From: Roseovarius sp. UBA3070
Lineage (GTDB): Bacteria > Pseudomonadota > Alphaproteobacteria > Rhodobacterales > Rhodobacteraceae
NCBI GenBank assembly: GCA_002366775.1
Contig: DFBW01000260.1
Location: 6,586 to 20,225, forward strand
Length of the DNA: 13,640 nucleotides
Direction of reading: 5' to 3'
Made by a program: the position numbers and the translations under genes
Shown here: positions 1 through 7,573 of the stretch, in pieces
How positions within the stretch are numbered: position 1 is the stretch's first letter
Layout: each line of letters starts with the position of its first letter
The notes under the pieces: generated by a model
Databases searched by the model: none
Seen by the model: only the letters and a program-made list of their open reading frames with translations
What the model was told of the DNA's origin: nothing

Positions 1-1
1 C

Positions 2-814
2 CAAAAAGAGGGGCTGCCGGGGATGGGGTATATCTTCTGGCGCAAACAATCCGCGGATTCGATTGCGCAGGAACAGGGGATTTCTGTCAAGGACGTCAAC
101 GCCAAGATCAAAGCCGGTGAAATCACCTTGGGCGAAGAGGCCGCAGGCCCATTGGCCAAGAACATCGGACCAGAGCGCACCGAAGCCATTCGCCAGCAGC
201 TTGGCCTTAAAGTTGGGGATGCCGCCTTTTTCCTGGGGGGCAAACCTTCGGCGTTTGAGGCCGTCGCCGGGCGCGCCCGCACTGTGATCGGGGATGAGTT
301 GAAGCTGACGGATCTGGACCGCTTTGCCTTTGCCTGGATCGTCGATTTTCCGATGTATGAAGCGGACGAAGAAACTGGCAAGATTGATTTCTCGCACAAC
401 CCGTTTTCCATGCCCCAGGGGGGCCTGGAGGCGCTGAATGGTGATCCTTTGCAGGCGCTGGGCTATCAGTATGACCTCAGCTGTAATGGCTATGAGCTGG
501 TGTCTGGCGCCATTCGTAACCACAAGTTGGACATCATGATCAAAGCGTTTGAACTGGCAGGATATGACGAGGCGGAAGTGCGCAAGCGTTTTGGCGGTAT
601 GGTCAATGCCTTCCAATACGGCGCGCCGCCCCATGGTGGCTGTGCGGCGGGCATCGACCGGATTGTGATGCTGCTGGCGGACACGGCCAACATCCGCGAG
701 GTTATCATGTTCCCGATGAACCAACGTGCCGAAGACCTGATGATGAACGCGCCGTCTGATCCCTCCAGCGATCAACTGATGGAGCTGGGCCTGCGTGTGA
801 TTCCTCAGGAATAG
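2..814 (+). CDS. aspS: Aspartyl-tRNA synthetase, C-terminal part (5' end outside window)
   Basis: This class II synthetase charges tRNA-Asp with aspartate in the cytoplasm. The frame is open from base 2, so the gene enters from the left. About 270 residues are present of a family length near 590. The visible part begins at [12 protein letters not shown]. It runs through the bacterial GAD insert (roughly the first 95 residues) and returns to the catalytic core with FDFPMYE-like and HNPFSMP segments. It ends with class II motif 3, [19 protein letters not shown], whose arginine contacts ATP, and the usual [10 protein letters not shown] tail. Motifs 1 and 2 and the anticodon-binding domain lie upstream of the window. 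Many alphaproteobacteria use a non-discriminating AspRS that also makes Asp-tRNA-Asn, but the deciding anticodon-domain residues are not visible here. No convincing terminator follows, and the next gene starts 66 bases downstream. Confidence 0.97.
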   Translation, partial: QKEGLPGMGYIFWRKQSADSIAQEQGISVKDVNAKIKAGEITLGEEAAGPLAKNIGPERTEAIRQQLGLKVGDAAFFLGGKPSAFEAVAGRARTVIGDELKLTDLDRFAFAWIVDFPMYEADEETGKIDFSHNPFSMPQGGLEALNGDPLQALGYQYDLSCNGYELVSGAIRNHKLDIMIKAFELAGYDEAEVRKRFGGMVNAFQYGAPPHGGCAAGIDRIVMLLADTANIREVIMFPMNQRAEDLMMNAPSDPSSDQLMELGLRVIPQE

Positions 815-864
815 ATCGCGGGCTTTCCTTAGCGCATTGCCCGTCCTATCGTGGCGCGCAGAGC

Positions 865-871
865 AGGGGAG
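865..871 (+). promoter_or_regulatory. Ribosome binding site of the GNAT gene
   Basis: AGGGGAG lies 9 bases before the ATG at 881. This favours that ATG over the in-frame GTG at 851, which has no comparable site. Confidence 0.6.
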
Positions 872-880
872 TTGTGTGGA

Positions 881-1606
881 ATGATGCGTGATGATCGCCC
901 AATCGGGCCCAGCGTGGGCGATTGGCAAGTGCCGTCATTGCCCCAGGGCGAGACGTTGCAGGGGCGGTATGCCCGGTTGGAACGACTGAACGCTGATACC
1001 CATGCCGCCCTTTTGTTCAAGGCGTTTGATGGCCATGACTGGGTCTGGGATTACATGCCGTCGGGCCCCTATGCATCATCGGCGCAGTTTCACCGCTGGA
1101 TGCGAGAGGCCACGGCCAGGGACGATATCCTGTTCTATGCTATCTTTGACAAGGAAACGGGCGAGTTTGGCGGGTTTGCTTCGTATTTGCGCATGAAACC
1201 CGAGTCGGGTTCGATTGAGGTCGGCTACATTGCCATGGCGCCATGTTTGCAGCGCACCAAAGCGGCGAGTGAGGCGATGTTCCTGATGATGCAATGGGCG
1301 TTTGAGGCTGGGTATCGCCGGTACGAATGGAAATGTGATGCGCTGAATGCACCATCACGGCGTGCCGCCCAACGGCTGGGGTTCAGCTATGAAGGCATTT
1401 TTCGTCAGGCCACCGTGGTCAAAGGTCACAACCGCGATACCGCCTGGTTTGCAATGATTGATACAGAATGGCCCGCCCTGCGCGAGGCGTTTGATTTCTG
1501 GTTGTCGCCGTCAAATTTTGCGGCGGATGGCCAGCAGAAAGAACGGCTCAGTGATCTGACCACCCTTGTGCGGGAGGCGTCTGATCCAAGTCTGGCACGG
1601 ACTTAG
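881..1606 (+). CDS. GNAT family N-acetyltransferase (RimJ/RimL type)
   Basis: The 241-residue protein is a probable acetyl-CoA-dependent N-acetyltransferase of the RimJ/RimL branch. That branch includes ribosomal protein N-terminal acetylases and enzymes acting on small amines or antibiotic-like compounds. After a 30-residue lead the protein shows the family opening GRYARLERLN, then a core with EVGYIAMAP (strand 4), a long helix (EAMFLMMQWAFE), and the acetyl-CoA-binding segment around YRRYEWKCDALNAPSRRAAQRLGFSYEGIFRQA. The N-x-x-S-x-x-A-A-x-x-L-G-F pattern is diagnostic of this branch. A GTG at 851 would add ten residues; I prefer ATG 881 for its ribosome binding site. The gene follows aspS on the same strand and converges with the response regulator, leaving only 12 bases between the two stops. 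The substrate cannot be read from the sequence. Confidence 0.88.
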   Translation: MMRDDRPIGPSVGDWQVPSLPQGETLQGRYARLERLNADTHAALLFKAFDGHDWVWDYMPSGPYASSAQFHRWMREATARDDILFYAIFDKETGEFGGFASYLRMKPESGSIEVGYIAMAPCLQRTKAASEAMFLMMQWAFEAGYRRYEWKCDALNAPSRRAAQRLGFSYEGIFRQATVVKGHNRDTAWFAMIDTEWPALREAFDFWLSPSNFAADGQQKERLSDLTTLVREASDPSLART

Positions 1607-1618
1607 GTTTTCAGGTGT

Positions 1619-2335
1619 TCAAATCGCCATTTTCTCATTCAGTCGCTCATGTACCAGTCCGGCCAGCCGCGCCAGTTTTGCCTGGCTAATGCCGCCGTTG
1701 GCGCGTGCCTCGGATAGTTCGGCAGCGGCGTGTTCCAGTGCATTGTCTTCGGCAGTGCGGGCCACGCTGCCCAGAAACTGTGTGACATAGTCCAGTTTTG
1801 CACCTACGTGATGTTCGTCCAGCAGGCTGGCGATATGTGACATGTCTTCGCGGTAAGCGAGCGGATCGGGATTTACTGTATCATTATTGATCGCACAAGG
1901 GCCGGTATTGACCTGCTCCTGAGGCAAGGAGGATAGAATGGCGTTTTGGAAAATTCCAATACTTTCAATCGGTTTGGCGAGAAAGCTATCGGCACCAGCA
2001 GCATGAGCAGTCGCGCGAACATGATCCGCGCCGCTGATTGCTATGATCGCCCCGACGCGAGGGGTTGCACGGTTCAATTCGTCGATCAGCTCCAACCCCG
2101 ATCCATCCGGCAGACCCAGATCAATAATCACCACCGAGGGGCGATAGACCTGTAAATGCCGCCGAGCTGAGCGCAGGCAATCTGCCCGCCTGATCCGCGC
2201 ACCGCTGCGCAAACACATTAGTCTGAGCGCTTCACTGGCAAATCGGCTGTCTTCGACCACCAGCACGGTCATGCCCAACAAGGGCCGTTTGGCAGTTGGT
2301 GTGAAAAGCGGTGCAAGGGGGTCTGGGTCGTCCAT
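1619..2335 (-). CDS. Response regulator: receiver domain plus uncharacterised helical C-terminus
   Basis: This is a 238-residue two-component response regulator. The receiver domain covers about residues 22-140. It has the acidic metal-binding pair E28-D29 (VVEDS), the phosphoacceptor D72 (IIDLGLPDGSG), the switch residue S101 (AISGA) and the conserved K121 (LAKP), so it should be phosphorylatable. The last ~90 residues (from about ADPLAYRED onward) are rich in Ala, Leu, Glu and Arg and look helical. I recognise no DNA-binding helix-turn-helix, GGDEF, EAL or HisKA motif there. The gene is an orphan, with no histidine kinase in the window. An in-frame TTG at 2365 would add ten residues. ATG 2335 is preferred because AAGAGG stands six bases before it. 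The output domain could serve protein-protein signalling, but that is inference. Confidence 0.88.
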   Translation of the reverse strand: MDDPDPLAPLFTPTAKRPLLGMTVLVVEDSRFASEALRLMCLRSGARIRRADCLRSARRHLQVYRPSVVIIDLGLPDGSGLELIDELNRATPRVGAIIAISGADHVRATAHAAGADSFLAKPIESIGIFQNAILSSLPQEQVNTGPCAINNDTVNPDPLAYREDMSHIASLLDEHHVGAKLDYVTQFLGSVARTAEDNALEHAAAELSEARANGGISQAKLARLAGLVHERLNEKMAI

Positions 2336-2341
2336 TCTGGG

Positions 2342-2350
2342 CCTCTTCTT
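2342..2350 (-). promoter_or_regulatory. Ribosome binding site of the response regulator
   Basis: On the minus strand AAGAAGAGG ends six bases before the ATG at 2335. This supports that start over the upstream TTG at 2365. Confidence 0.55.
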
Positions 2351-2472
2351 AAAATAGCGTTTCAAGCACCATGAACCTCTATGCCTAATGCTTCGTTAAA
2401 GCGTTTCAACTTTAGTCTGTGGTCAGCATAATTTAGATTTCAGCGCGGCATTTGAGTGCTTCAGGCCGCTTA

Positions 2473-2503
2473 CGACATGTATAAATGCCAGGATGCGACA
2501 TGT
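2473..2503 (+). repeat. Direct repeat CGACATGT x2 upstream of mce
   Basis: CGACATGT occurs at 2473-2480 and again at 2496-2503, a 23-base period close to two helical turns. The copies flank a -10-like TATAAAT at 2480-2486. They lie about 70-100 bases before the mce start in the 234-base gap shared with the divergent response regulator. They could be a paired activator or repressor site, but no known regulator is recognised. Confidence 0.35.
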
Positions 2504-2557
2504 GACCGCTTGTCTGAGCCGTGCGCGGGGGCCATAACGTGGCCAAACAGTTTGCCC

Positions 2558-2564
2558 AAAGGAA
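2558..2564 (+). promoter_or_regulatory. Ribosome binding site of mce
   Basis: AAAGGAA lies five bases before the ATG at 2570. It fixes the start there although the frame stays open upstream to 2456. Confidence 0.6.
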
Positions 2565-2569
2565 ATGCC

Positions 2570-2974
2570 ATGATCGGACGCCTCAACCATGTCGCTATTG
2601 CTGTGCCAGACCTTCAGGCCGCAGCAGATCAGTATCGCAATGCGCTGGGGGCCAAAGTCGGCGAACCCCAGGACGAGCCGGATCATGGGGTGACGGTGAT
2701 TTTCATCGAATTGCCCAATACCAAGATTGAGCTGCTCTATCCCTTGGGCGAGGATAGCCCCATCAACGGGTTTTTGGAAAAGAACCCATCGGGTGGCATT
2801 CACCATGTGTGTTATGAGGTGGATGATATTCTGGCCGCGCGCGACCATTTGCAAGCCACAGGTGCACGGGTGCTGGGCAGTGGAGAGCCCAAGATCGGAG
2901 CCCATGGCAAGCCTGTCCTGTTTTTGCACCCCAAAGATTTCAACGGCTGCCTTGTTGAGCTGGAGCAGGTCTGA
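2570..2974 (+). CDS. mce: Methylmalonyl-CoA epimerase
   Basis: The 134-residue enzyme interconverts (S)- and (R)-methylmalonyl-CoA between propionyl-CoA carboxylase and methylmalonyl-CoA mutase, feeding propionate-derived carbon into succinyl-CoA. It belongs to the vicinal oxygen chelate (glyoxalase) superfamily and has two beta-alpha-beta-beta-beta modules. The expected metal ligands are seen at H7 in the opening LNHVAIAVPDL, in the GIHHVCYEVDD segment that begins the second module, and at the glutamate of the closing CLVELEQV. The length matches the family. Codons upstream of ATG 2570 translate into sequence with no family similarity. The stop overlaps the next start by one base (TGATG), so it is coupled to the DUF1467 gene. 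The carboxylase and mutase genes are not in the window. Confidence 0.95.
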   Translation: MIGRLNHVAIAVPDLQAAADQYRNALGAKVGEPQDEPDHGVTVIFIELPNTKIELLYPLGEDSPINGFLEKNPSGGIHHVCYEVDDILAARDHLQATGARVLGSGEPKIGAHGKPVLFLHPKDFNGCLVELEQV

Positions 2975-3249
2975 TGGGGCCGGTTTCGGGTCTTGTGCTC
3001 TATCTGGTGATCTGGTTTCTGACCTTCCTTGTGGTGTTGCCGATCCGCATCACGACGCAAGGCGAAGCAGGCACCACAGTGGCGGGCACCCATGCCGGAT
3101 CGCCCGAGCAGCACCACCTGAAAAAGAAGGCATGGATCGTGACTGGCGTGGCCTTTGTGATCTGGGCTGTGGTGGCGACGATCATCCTGACTGAGGCCAT
3201 CTCTGTGCGCGACATTGATATGTTTGGCAGGATGGGGCCGGTGGAGTAA
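2974..3249 (+). CDS. DUF1467 family small inner-membrane protein
   Basis: The 91-residue protein has two predicted transmembrane helices, about residues 6-26 (LVLYLVIWFLTFLVVLP) and 53-73 (WIVTGVAFVIWAVVATIIL). A short polar loop between them carries PEQHHLKKKAW. This layout and the opening IWFLTFLVVLPIR match DUF1467, a family of unknown function widespread in alphaproteobacteria. From memory it is often found beside mce in Rhodobacteraceae. Its ATG uses the last base of the mce stop codon, so translation is probably coupled and the two proteins made together. No catalytic motif is visible. A membrane role linked to acyl-CoA metabolism would be guesswork. Confidence 0.85.
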   Translation: MGPVSGLVLYLVIWFLTFLVVLPIRITTQGEAGTTVAGTHAGSPEQHHLKKKAWIVTGVAFVIWAVVATIILTEAISVRDIDMFGRMGPVE

Positions 3250-3274
3250 CGCCACCCTTTGGTGTGCTACAGTA

Positions 3275-3409
3275 GGCCATTGTCAGCCCCTGGGGGGACG
3301 AGCCAGCACTCCATTCTAGAGCACTTTATCCCTGCGCCACCGAAAGCAGAATGAGCAACGTGCTGACACCGGCAATATCGTCACCCCAAGGGAGGGGCTG
3401 ACGATGGCC
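3275..3409. repeat. 135-bp long-hairpin element in a convergent intergenic gap
   Basis: The segment folds on itself almost from end to end. Bases 3275-3291 pair with 3393-3409 (17 pairs, 16 Watson-Crick and one T-G). Bases 3292-3301 pair with 3378-3387 (9 of 10). Then 3302-3304 pair with 3371-3373, 3305-3309 with 3360-3364, and 3312-3317 with 3348-3353, around a loop at 3318-3347. All stems are nested in order. A competing local hairpin uses 3377-3387 with 3394-3405. The element lies 25 bases after the DUF1467 stop and about 100 bases after the valS stop. It has no T-run on either side, so a simple intrinsic terminator is not a good fit. It may be a palindromic miniature mobile or REPIN-like repeat, a structured small RNA, or a transcript-end stabiliser. 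The sequence alone does not decide. Confidence 0.7.
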
Positions 3410-3425
3410 GGGCCGCTGCGCGGCT

Positions 3426-3462
3426 GTTAACCGGCTTGCAGCGCTTAACCTTGTTAACCGGC
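3426..3462 (+). repeat. Direct repeat GTTAACCGGC x2
   Basis: GTTAACCGGC is present at 3426-3435 and 3453-3462, with a third TTAACC at 3445-3450 between them. It follows a short GCCGC/GCGGC hairpin (3412-3424) and lies 48 bases beyond the valS stop. The TTAA spacings (18 and 9 bases) do not fit the CtrA consensus of TTAA-N7-TTAA. The role is unknown. Confidence 0.4.
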
Positions 3463-3509
3463 AAGTGGTGCGAAGAATACTTGCCTGCGAAACGCGCGAG
3501 ACTGTTTCC

Positions 3510-6500
3510 TCACCCCAACTCAGCCAGACGTGCCAAAGCCGCCTGCAATTTGCCGGCTTCCTCTTCGCGCAGGGCCAGGTTGTCACGCGCTTCGGCCACC
3601 ACTTCTTCGGGCGCTGAGGCCACGAATTTCGGGTTGTTCAGCCGTCCACGCAGCCCGCCAAGCTCTTTCTCAAGCTTGCCCATCGCCTTCTCCAGGCGCG
3701 CTTTTTCTTCTGCGACATCAATCACATCGGCCAAGGGCAGGCCAAAGCTGCCGCCCTCAACGGCCACAGTGATGCAGCCCTTGGGGAAGCTATCAACATC
3801 GCTCAGGCTCTCAACGCGTGCGATCCGTTTGATCATCACTTCGTTGCGGGCCCATGCCCCACGCCCGGCCTCGTCCAGCTCGCTCACCAACAGGGGCACT
3901 TTCAACCCGGCAGGCACATGTACCTGCTGGCGCGCAGAGCGGATGGCGTCGATCAGATCAATCACCCAGTTCATTTCCCGGTCAGCCTCGGCATCAATCA
4001 ATTCTGCGCCATATACGGGCCAATCGCCATGGATCAGCATCTTTTGACGCTCGCCCAGCGTGCCCCACAGCTCTTCGGTGATAAACGGCATGATCGGGTG
4101 CAACAGGATCAGACATTGGTCAATCACCCAAGCCATAGTCGCCTGGGTTTCCGCCTTGGTGGCGGCGTCGCCGTCCATCAACAGCGGCTTGGAGAACTCC
4201 ACATACCAGTCACACACCTTGCCCCAGACAAAGACATACAGCGCGTTGGCCGCATCATTAAACCGGTATTGGCCAAGTGCATCATCCACCGCCTCGCGCA
4301 CCTTCGCGGTTTCACCAATGATCCAGCGGTTCACAGTGGCCGTGGCGTCGGGGATTTTCCCATCGCTGCCCACTGCTTCGTTCATCTCGGCAAACCGCGC
4401 GGCATTCCACAGTTTGGTGCCAAAGTTGCGATATCCGGCAATACGTTGCGTAGAGAGCTTCAGGTCACGCCCCATCGCGGCCATCGCCGTGAGGGTAAAG
4501 CGCACCGCATCACAGCCGTATTCGTCAATCAGCTCGAGCGGGTCCAGAACATTGCCCAAGGATTTGGACATCTTTTTGCCGGTTTCATCACGCACAAGGG
4601 CGTGCACATAGACATGATCAAACGGCTTTTGATCGACCACGGCATATTGCATCATCATCATCCGGGCGACCCAGAAAAAGATGATGTCAAACCCGGTGAT
4701 CAGCACCGAAGTGGGGAAGTATTTCTTTAGCTCATCGGTCTGTTCAGGCCAGCCCAGCGTGCCAATGGGCCAGAGGCCAGACGAGAACCAGGTGTCCAGA
4801 ACATCAGGGTCACGCCAGACCGGGTACATCAATTTGGTCGGATCCTGCGTGGCGGTGTACTCGGCCAAAGACGATGCAAGCTTGTGCAATGCATCCTCGC
4901 GGCTCTTCGCCTCGACAAGCTGCATCGCCTGAAGCGGCACCGGCAGATTGGCCAACTGGTCATGATAGGCCTCTGAGATTGCGCTGAAATCTGTCCCACA
5001 TTCCATCAAGTGGCTGACATGCCCCTCGTTCAGGCCGCGCAGCATTTCGACAAGGTCAAGTGCTCCGTCGCCTTCGTCGTCGTGAAACTGAGGGGAACTG
5101 AGATCAAAACCATACCAAACCGGTATCTGATGTCCCCACCACAATTGGCGCGAGATACACCACGGCTCGATATTCTCTAGCCAGTGGAAATAGACCTTGC
5201 GATCCGCCTCAGGCATGATCGTGACCTCGCCCGATTTGACGGCATCAATGGCGGGGCCAACAATCTTGTCGGTATCCACGAACCACTGATCGGTCAGCAT
5301 CGGCTCGATCACGACCTTAGAGCGGTCACCAAACGGCTGCATGATCGGTTTGTTTTCGACCATCGGCACGGTGACAGTGATCTCTTCGCCGTCCTCATCC
5401 TTTTGGGTTTCGGTGGTCATCACCGCCAACCCTTCGCTGGTGATCTGCTCCACCACCAACTTGCGTGCCTCAAACCGATCCAGACCGCGCAGCTCATCAG
5501 GGATCAGGTTCAGCGTGTCGACTTCGGCGCCGCTAAACTCCGCGCCCTCAGCAATCTCCTGGGCGCGCACGGCCATATCGGCATAAGGCGCGCCGTCGCC
5601 GCGCATCCGCCCCTTGGTGTCCATCAACCGGTACATCGGGATGCCGCCACGCTTGGCAACGTCATAATCATTAAAGTCATGCGCGCCGGTGATCTTCACC
5701 GCGCCCGAGCCGAAATCAGGGTCGGGGTATTCATCTGTTATGATTGGGATCAACCGGCGGTGCTCTTTCGGGCCTACCGGAATTTCACAGAGTTTTCCTA
5801 CGATTGACGCATAGCGCTCATCTGATGGATGAACCGCAACCGCGCCGTCACCCAGCATGGTTTCGGGTCGCGTGGTCGCAATGGAAATGTAATCCCGTTC
5901 CTCTTCAAGAACGACATTCCCGTCTTCATCTTTCTCTAAATACTTATAAGTCGCCCCCCCCGCGAGCGGGTATTTGAAATGCCACATATGGCCCGCAACT
6001 TCGATATTTTCGACCTCAAGATCGGAAATCGCGGTTTCAAAATGCGGGTCCCAGTTGACTAGGCGCTTGCCGCGATAGATCAGGCCCTTGTTGTACATAT
6101 CCACAAAGACTTTGATCACCGCGTCGTAGAAATTGCCCTCTTCGCCCTCAGGTGCGGAGGGCGCGCCGGACATGGTAAACGCCTCGCGTGACCAGTCACA
6201 GGATGCGCCCAGCCGTTTCAACTGGCCGATAATCGTGCCGCGTGATTTGATCTTTTGCTGCCAGACACGTTTCTCAAACGCCTCGCGGCCCATCTCAACC
6301 CGGCTGGGTTCGTTATGCTCGGCCATGTCGCGCTCGGTCACCATCTGGGTGGCAATGCCGGCATGATCGGTGCCGGGCTGCCAGAGCGTGTCAAATCCGC
6401 GCATCCGGTGCCAGCGCACCAGAATATCCTGCAATGTGTTGTTGAACGCATGCCCCATGTGCAGGCTGCCCGTCACATTGGGCGGTGGGATCATGATGGA

Positions 6501-6632
6501 AAATGTTTCGCTGCGCTGTGCATTGGCCCCAGCACTGAAGCAGCCCGATGCCTCCCATGCCTCGTAAAGGCGGGTCTCGGCTGCGGCTGCGTCAAAGGTT
6601 TTTTCCATCGCCATGGTGTGCATCCCGTTCAT
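3510..6632 (-). CDS. valS: Valyl-tRNA synthetase
   Basis: This class I synthetase attaches valine to tRNA-Val and edits mischarged threonine. The 1040-residue product shows the HIGH motif as HMGH (residues 58-61, [16 protein letters not shown]), the CP1 editing domain with [17 protein letters not shown], and the tRNA-binding and catalytic segments [14 protein letters not shown] and [18 protein letters not shown] follows near residue 687 ([14 protein letters not shown]), then the anticodon-binding helical domain ([12 protein letters not shown]). A C-terminal coiled-coil arm ends the protein ([20 protein letters not shown] to the end). A segment of about 100 residues separates PVWYG from DVLDTWFSS (about 508-608), where E. 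coli ValRS has roughly 30. I associate this insert with Rhodobacteraceae. Four methionines fall within the first nine residues (6632, 6623, 6614, 6608) and none has a strong ribosome binding site. MAMEKTF at 6614 is an equally plausible start. Confidence 0.97.
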   Translation of the reverse strand: MNGMHTMAMEKTFDAAAAETRLYEAWEASGCFSAGANAQRSETFSIMIPPPNVTGSLHMGHAFNNTLQDILVRWHRMRGFDTLWQPGTDHAGIATQMVTERDMAEHNEPSRVEMGREAFEKRVWQQKIKSRGTIIGQLKRLGASCDWSREAFTMSGAPSAPEGEEGNFYDAVIKVFVDMYNKGLIYRGKRLVNWDPHFETAISDLEVENIEVAGHMWHFKYPLAGGATYKYLEKDEDGNVVLEEERDYISIATTRPETMLGDGAVAVHPSDERYASIVGKLCEIPVGPKEHRRLIPIITDEYPDPDFGSGAVKITGAHDFNDYDVAKRGGIPMYRLMDTKGRMRGDGAPYADMAVRAQEIAEGAEFSGAEVDTLNLIPDELRGLDRFEARKLVVEQITSEGLAVMTTETQKDEDGEEITVTVPMVENKPIMQPFGDRSKVVIEPMLTDQWFVDTDKIVGPAIDAVKSGEVTIMPEADRKVYFHWLENIEPWCISRQLWWGHQIPVWYGFDLSSPQFHDDEGDGALDLVEMLRGLNEGHVSHLMECGTDFSAISEAYHDQLANLPVPLQAMQLVEAKSREDALHKLASSLAEYTATQDPTKLMYPVWRDPDVLDTWFSSGLWPIGTLGWPEQTDELKKYFPTSVLITGFDIIFFWVARMMMMQYAVVDQKPFDHVYVHALVRDETGKKMSKSLGNVLDPLELIDEYGCDAVRFTLTAMAAMGRDLKLSTQRIAGYRNFGTKLWNAARFAEMNEAVGSDGKIPDATATVNRWIIGETAKVREAVDDALGQYRFNDAANALYVFVWGKVCDWYVEFSKPLLMDGDAATKAETQATMAWVIDQCLILLHPIMPFITEELWGTLGERQKMLIHGDWPVYGAELIDAEADREMNWVIDLIDAIRSARQQVHVPAGLKVPLLVSELDEAGRGAWARNEVMIKRIARVESLSDVDSFPKGCITVAVEGGSFGLPLADVIDVAEEKARLEKAMGKLEKELGGLRGRLNNPKFVASAPEEVVAEARDNLALREEEAGKLQAALARLAELG

Positions 6633-6724
6633 GTCTGATTGATCGTGCCCGGTTTATCCAATCTGGCCGCCAAGGGAAAGCGTCAAGACTTGCCATTGCG
6701 CCCAATTCGGCACAGTTTGGCGGA

Positions 6725-7456
6725 ATGACACATGATATGATCCCTCCTGTCTCGCTTTGGCGCCTGTTCAACCGGATGGGAGGTTGGATGGTGCTGATTG
6801 CTGGGGTGTTATTGCTGATCTTTACGGTGTTCAGCCAACTGGCCCTGAAAACAGCGCAGAGGTTTGAAACCGAGGGGCACGCCGCCAGCGCACAAGTCAG
6901 CGAGAGATACACCACCACCAGGACCGATGCAGACGGTGATCAAAGCACCAGCTATTGGCTGACCTTCACTTATGTTACCTCAGACAAGCAGGAAATTACG
7001 CTGACGCAAACTGTTGGCACGTCGCTCTATCGGCGTGTCCAAACGGGGGACAGTTTTGACCTGCTTTACCTTGCATCCGATCCACACCGGGTGGAAACAA
7101 GCCCCGGCAGCAATCGCGCCTCATCAAAGGTGGCGCAGATTGTGGCGCTGGTGTTTGGGGCGATCTGGCTTGTGAGCCTGTGGAAAGTCGGGGGCTGGGC
7201 CGTGGCTGCGTTTCGCGCCCGGCGGTACGGCACGCGCGAAAAGGTGAAAGTGACGCGCATTCACCGCACCCGTTTCAAGATCAACAAGAAACCCCGCTAC
7301 CGCCTGAAATGGGAGGATAGCGCAGGGCGCGAGGGGGCCAGCCTGTTGCACAAGAGTAGAGATCTTTCAGGTATCAATGCAGGTGATATGATTGATATTT
7401 ATCAGGGTGTTAAGCAGAGCTGGTGGCTGGGAGATGTGGGCGAGCGGGATCGCTAA
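6725..7456 (+). CDS. DUF3592 domain membrane protein
   Basis: The 243-residue protein has two predicted transmembrane stretches, about residues 21-41 (MVLIAGVLLLIFTVF) and 138-165 (VAQIVALVFGAIWLVSLW). Between them an extracytoplasmic beta-rich region carries the DUF3592 pattern: TYWLTFTYVT-like strands, then TVGTSLYRRVQTGDSFDLLYLASDPHRVE. A second small basic domain follows the second helix (VKVTRIHRTRFKINKKPRYRLKWED). The function of the family is not known. The frame is open back to 6548 inside valS antisense. I start at ATG 6725, with ATG 6737 as an alternative; neither has a clear ribosome binding site at normal spacing. The 92 bases to the valS start must hold both divergent promoters. 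Confidence 0.8.
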   Translation: MTHDMIPPVSLWRLFNRMGGWMVLIAGVLLLIFTVFSQLALKTAQRFETEGHAASAQVSERYTTTRTDADGDQSTSYWLTFTYVTSDKQEITLTQTVGTSLYRRVQTGDSFDLLYLASDPHRVETSPGSNRASSKVAQIVALVFGAIWLVSLWKVGGWAVAAFRARRYGTREKVKVTRIHRTRFKINKKPRYRLKWEDSAGREGASLLHKSRDLSGINAGDMIDIYQGVKQSWWLGDVGERDR

Positions 7457-7573
7457 AGCGTTTCGCAAAAATCCGCATCAGAGGTTTTGTCCGAACCGCC
7501 CGCAACGTTCATATGTCGCGGCGCGCCTCGCCATTTGCCTGCCTCAGGTTAAGGGCGATACGTTTTGGTCCGG

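Noticed and set aside
2456..2569. N-terminal extension of the epimerase frame
   Set aside because: The family begins at the MIGRLNHVAIAV segment, and AAAGGAA marks ATG 2570.
3377..3405. Intrinsic terminator for valS or DUF1467
   Set aside because: The stem is strong, but no T-run follows on either strand, and the longer 135-base fold explains the pairing better.
3427..3457. CtrA binding sites (TTAA pairs)
   Set aside because: The TTAA spacings are 18 and 9 bases from start to start, not the 11 that TTAA-N7-TTAA requires.
3326..3586. 86-residue minus-strand frame over the hairpin element
   Set aside because: It starts inside valS in another frame. Its hydrophobic tail comes from the hairpin sequence, so I do not treat it as a gene without homologues.
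3918..4730. 270-residue plus-strand open frame
   Set aside because: It lies antisense inside valS, its translation resembles no family, and its codon pattern is that of a high-GC shadow frame.
5184..5807. 207-residue plus-strand open frame
   Set aside because: It is antisense to valS, His- and Arg-rich low-quality translation, and has no ribosome binding site of note.
6548..6724. Extension of the DUF3592 frame into valS
   Set aside because: It would overlap the start of valS antisense and adds an arginine-rich stretch with no family match.
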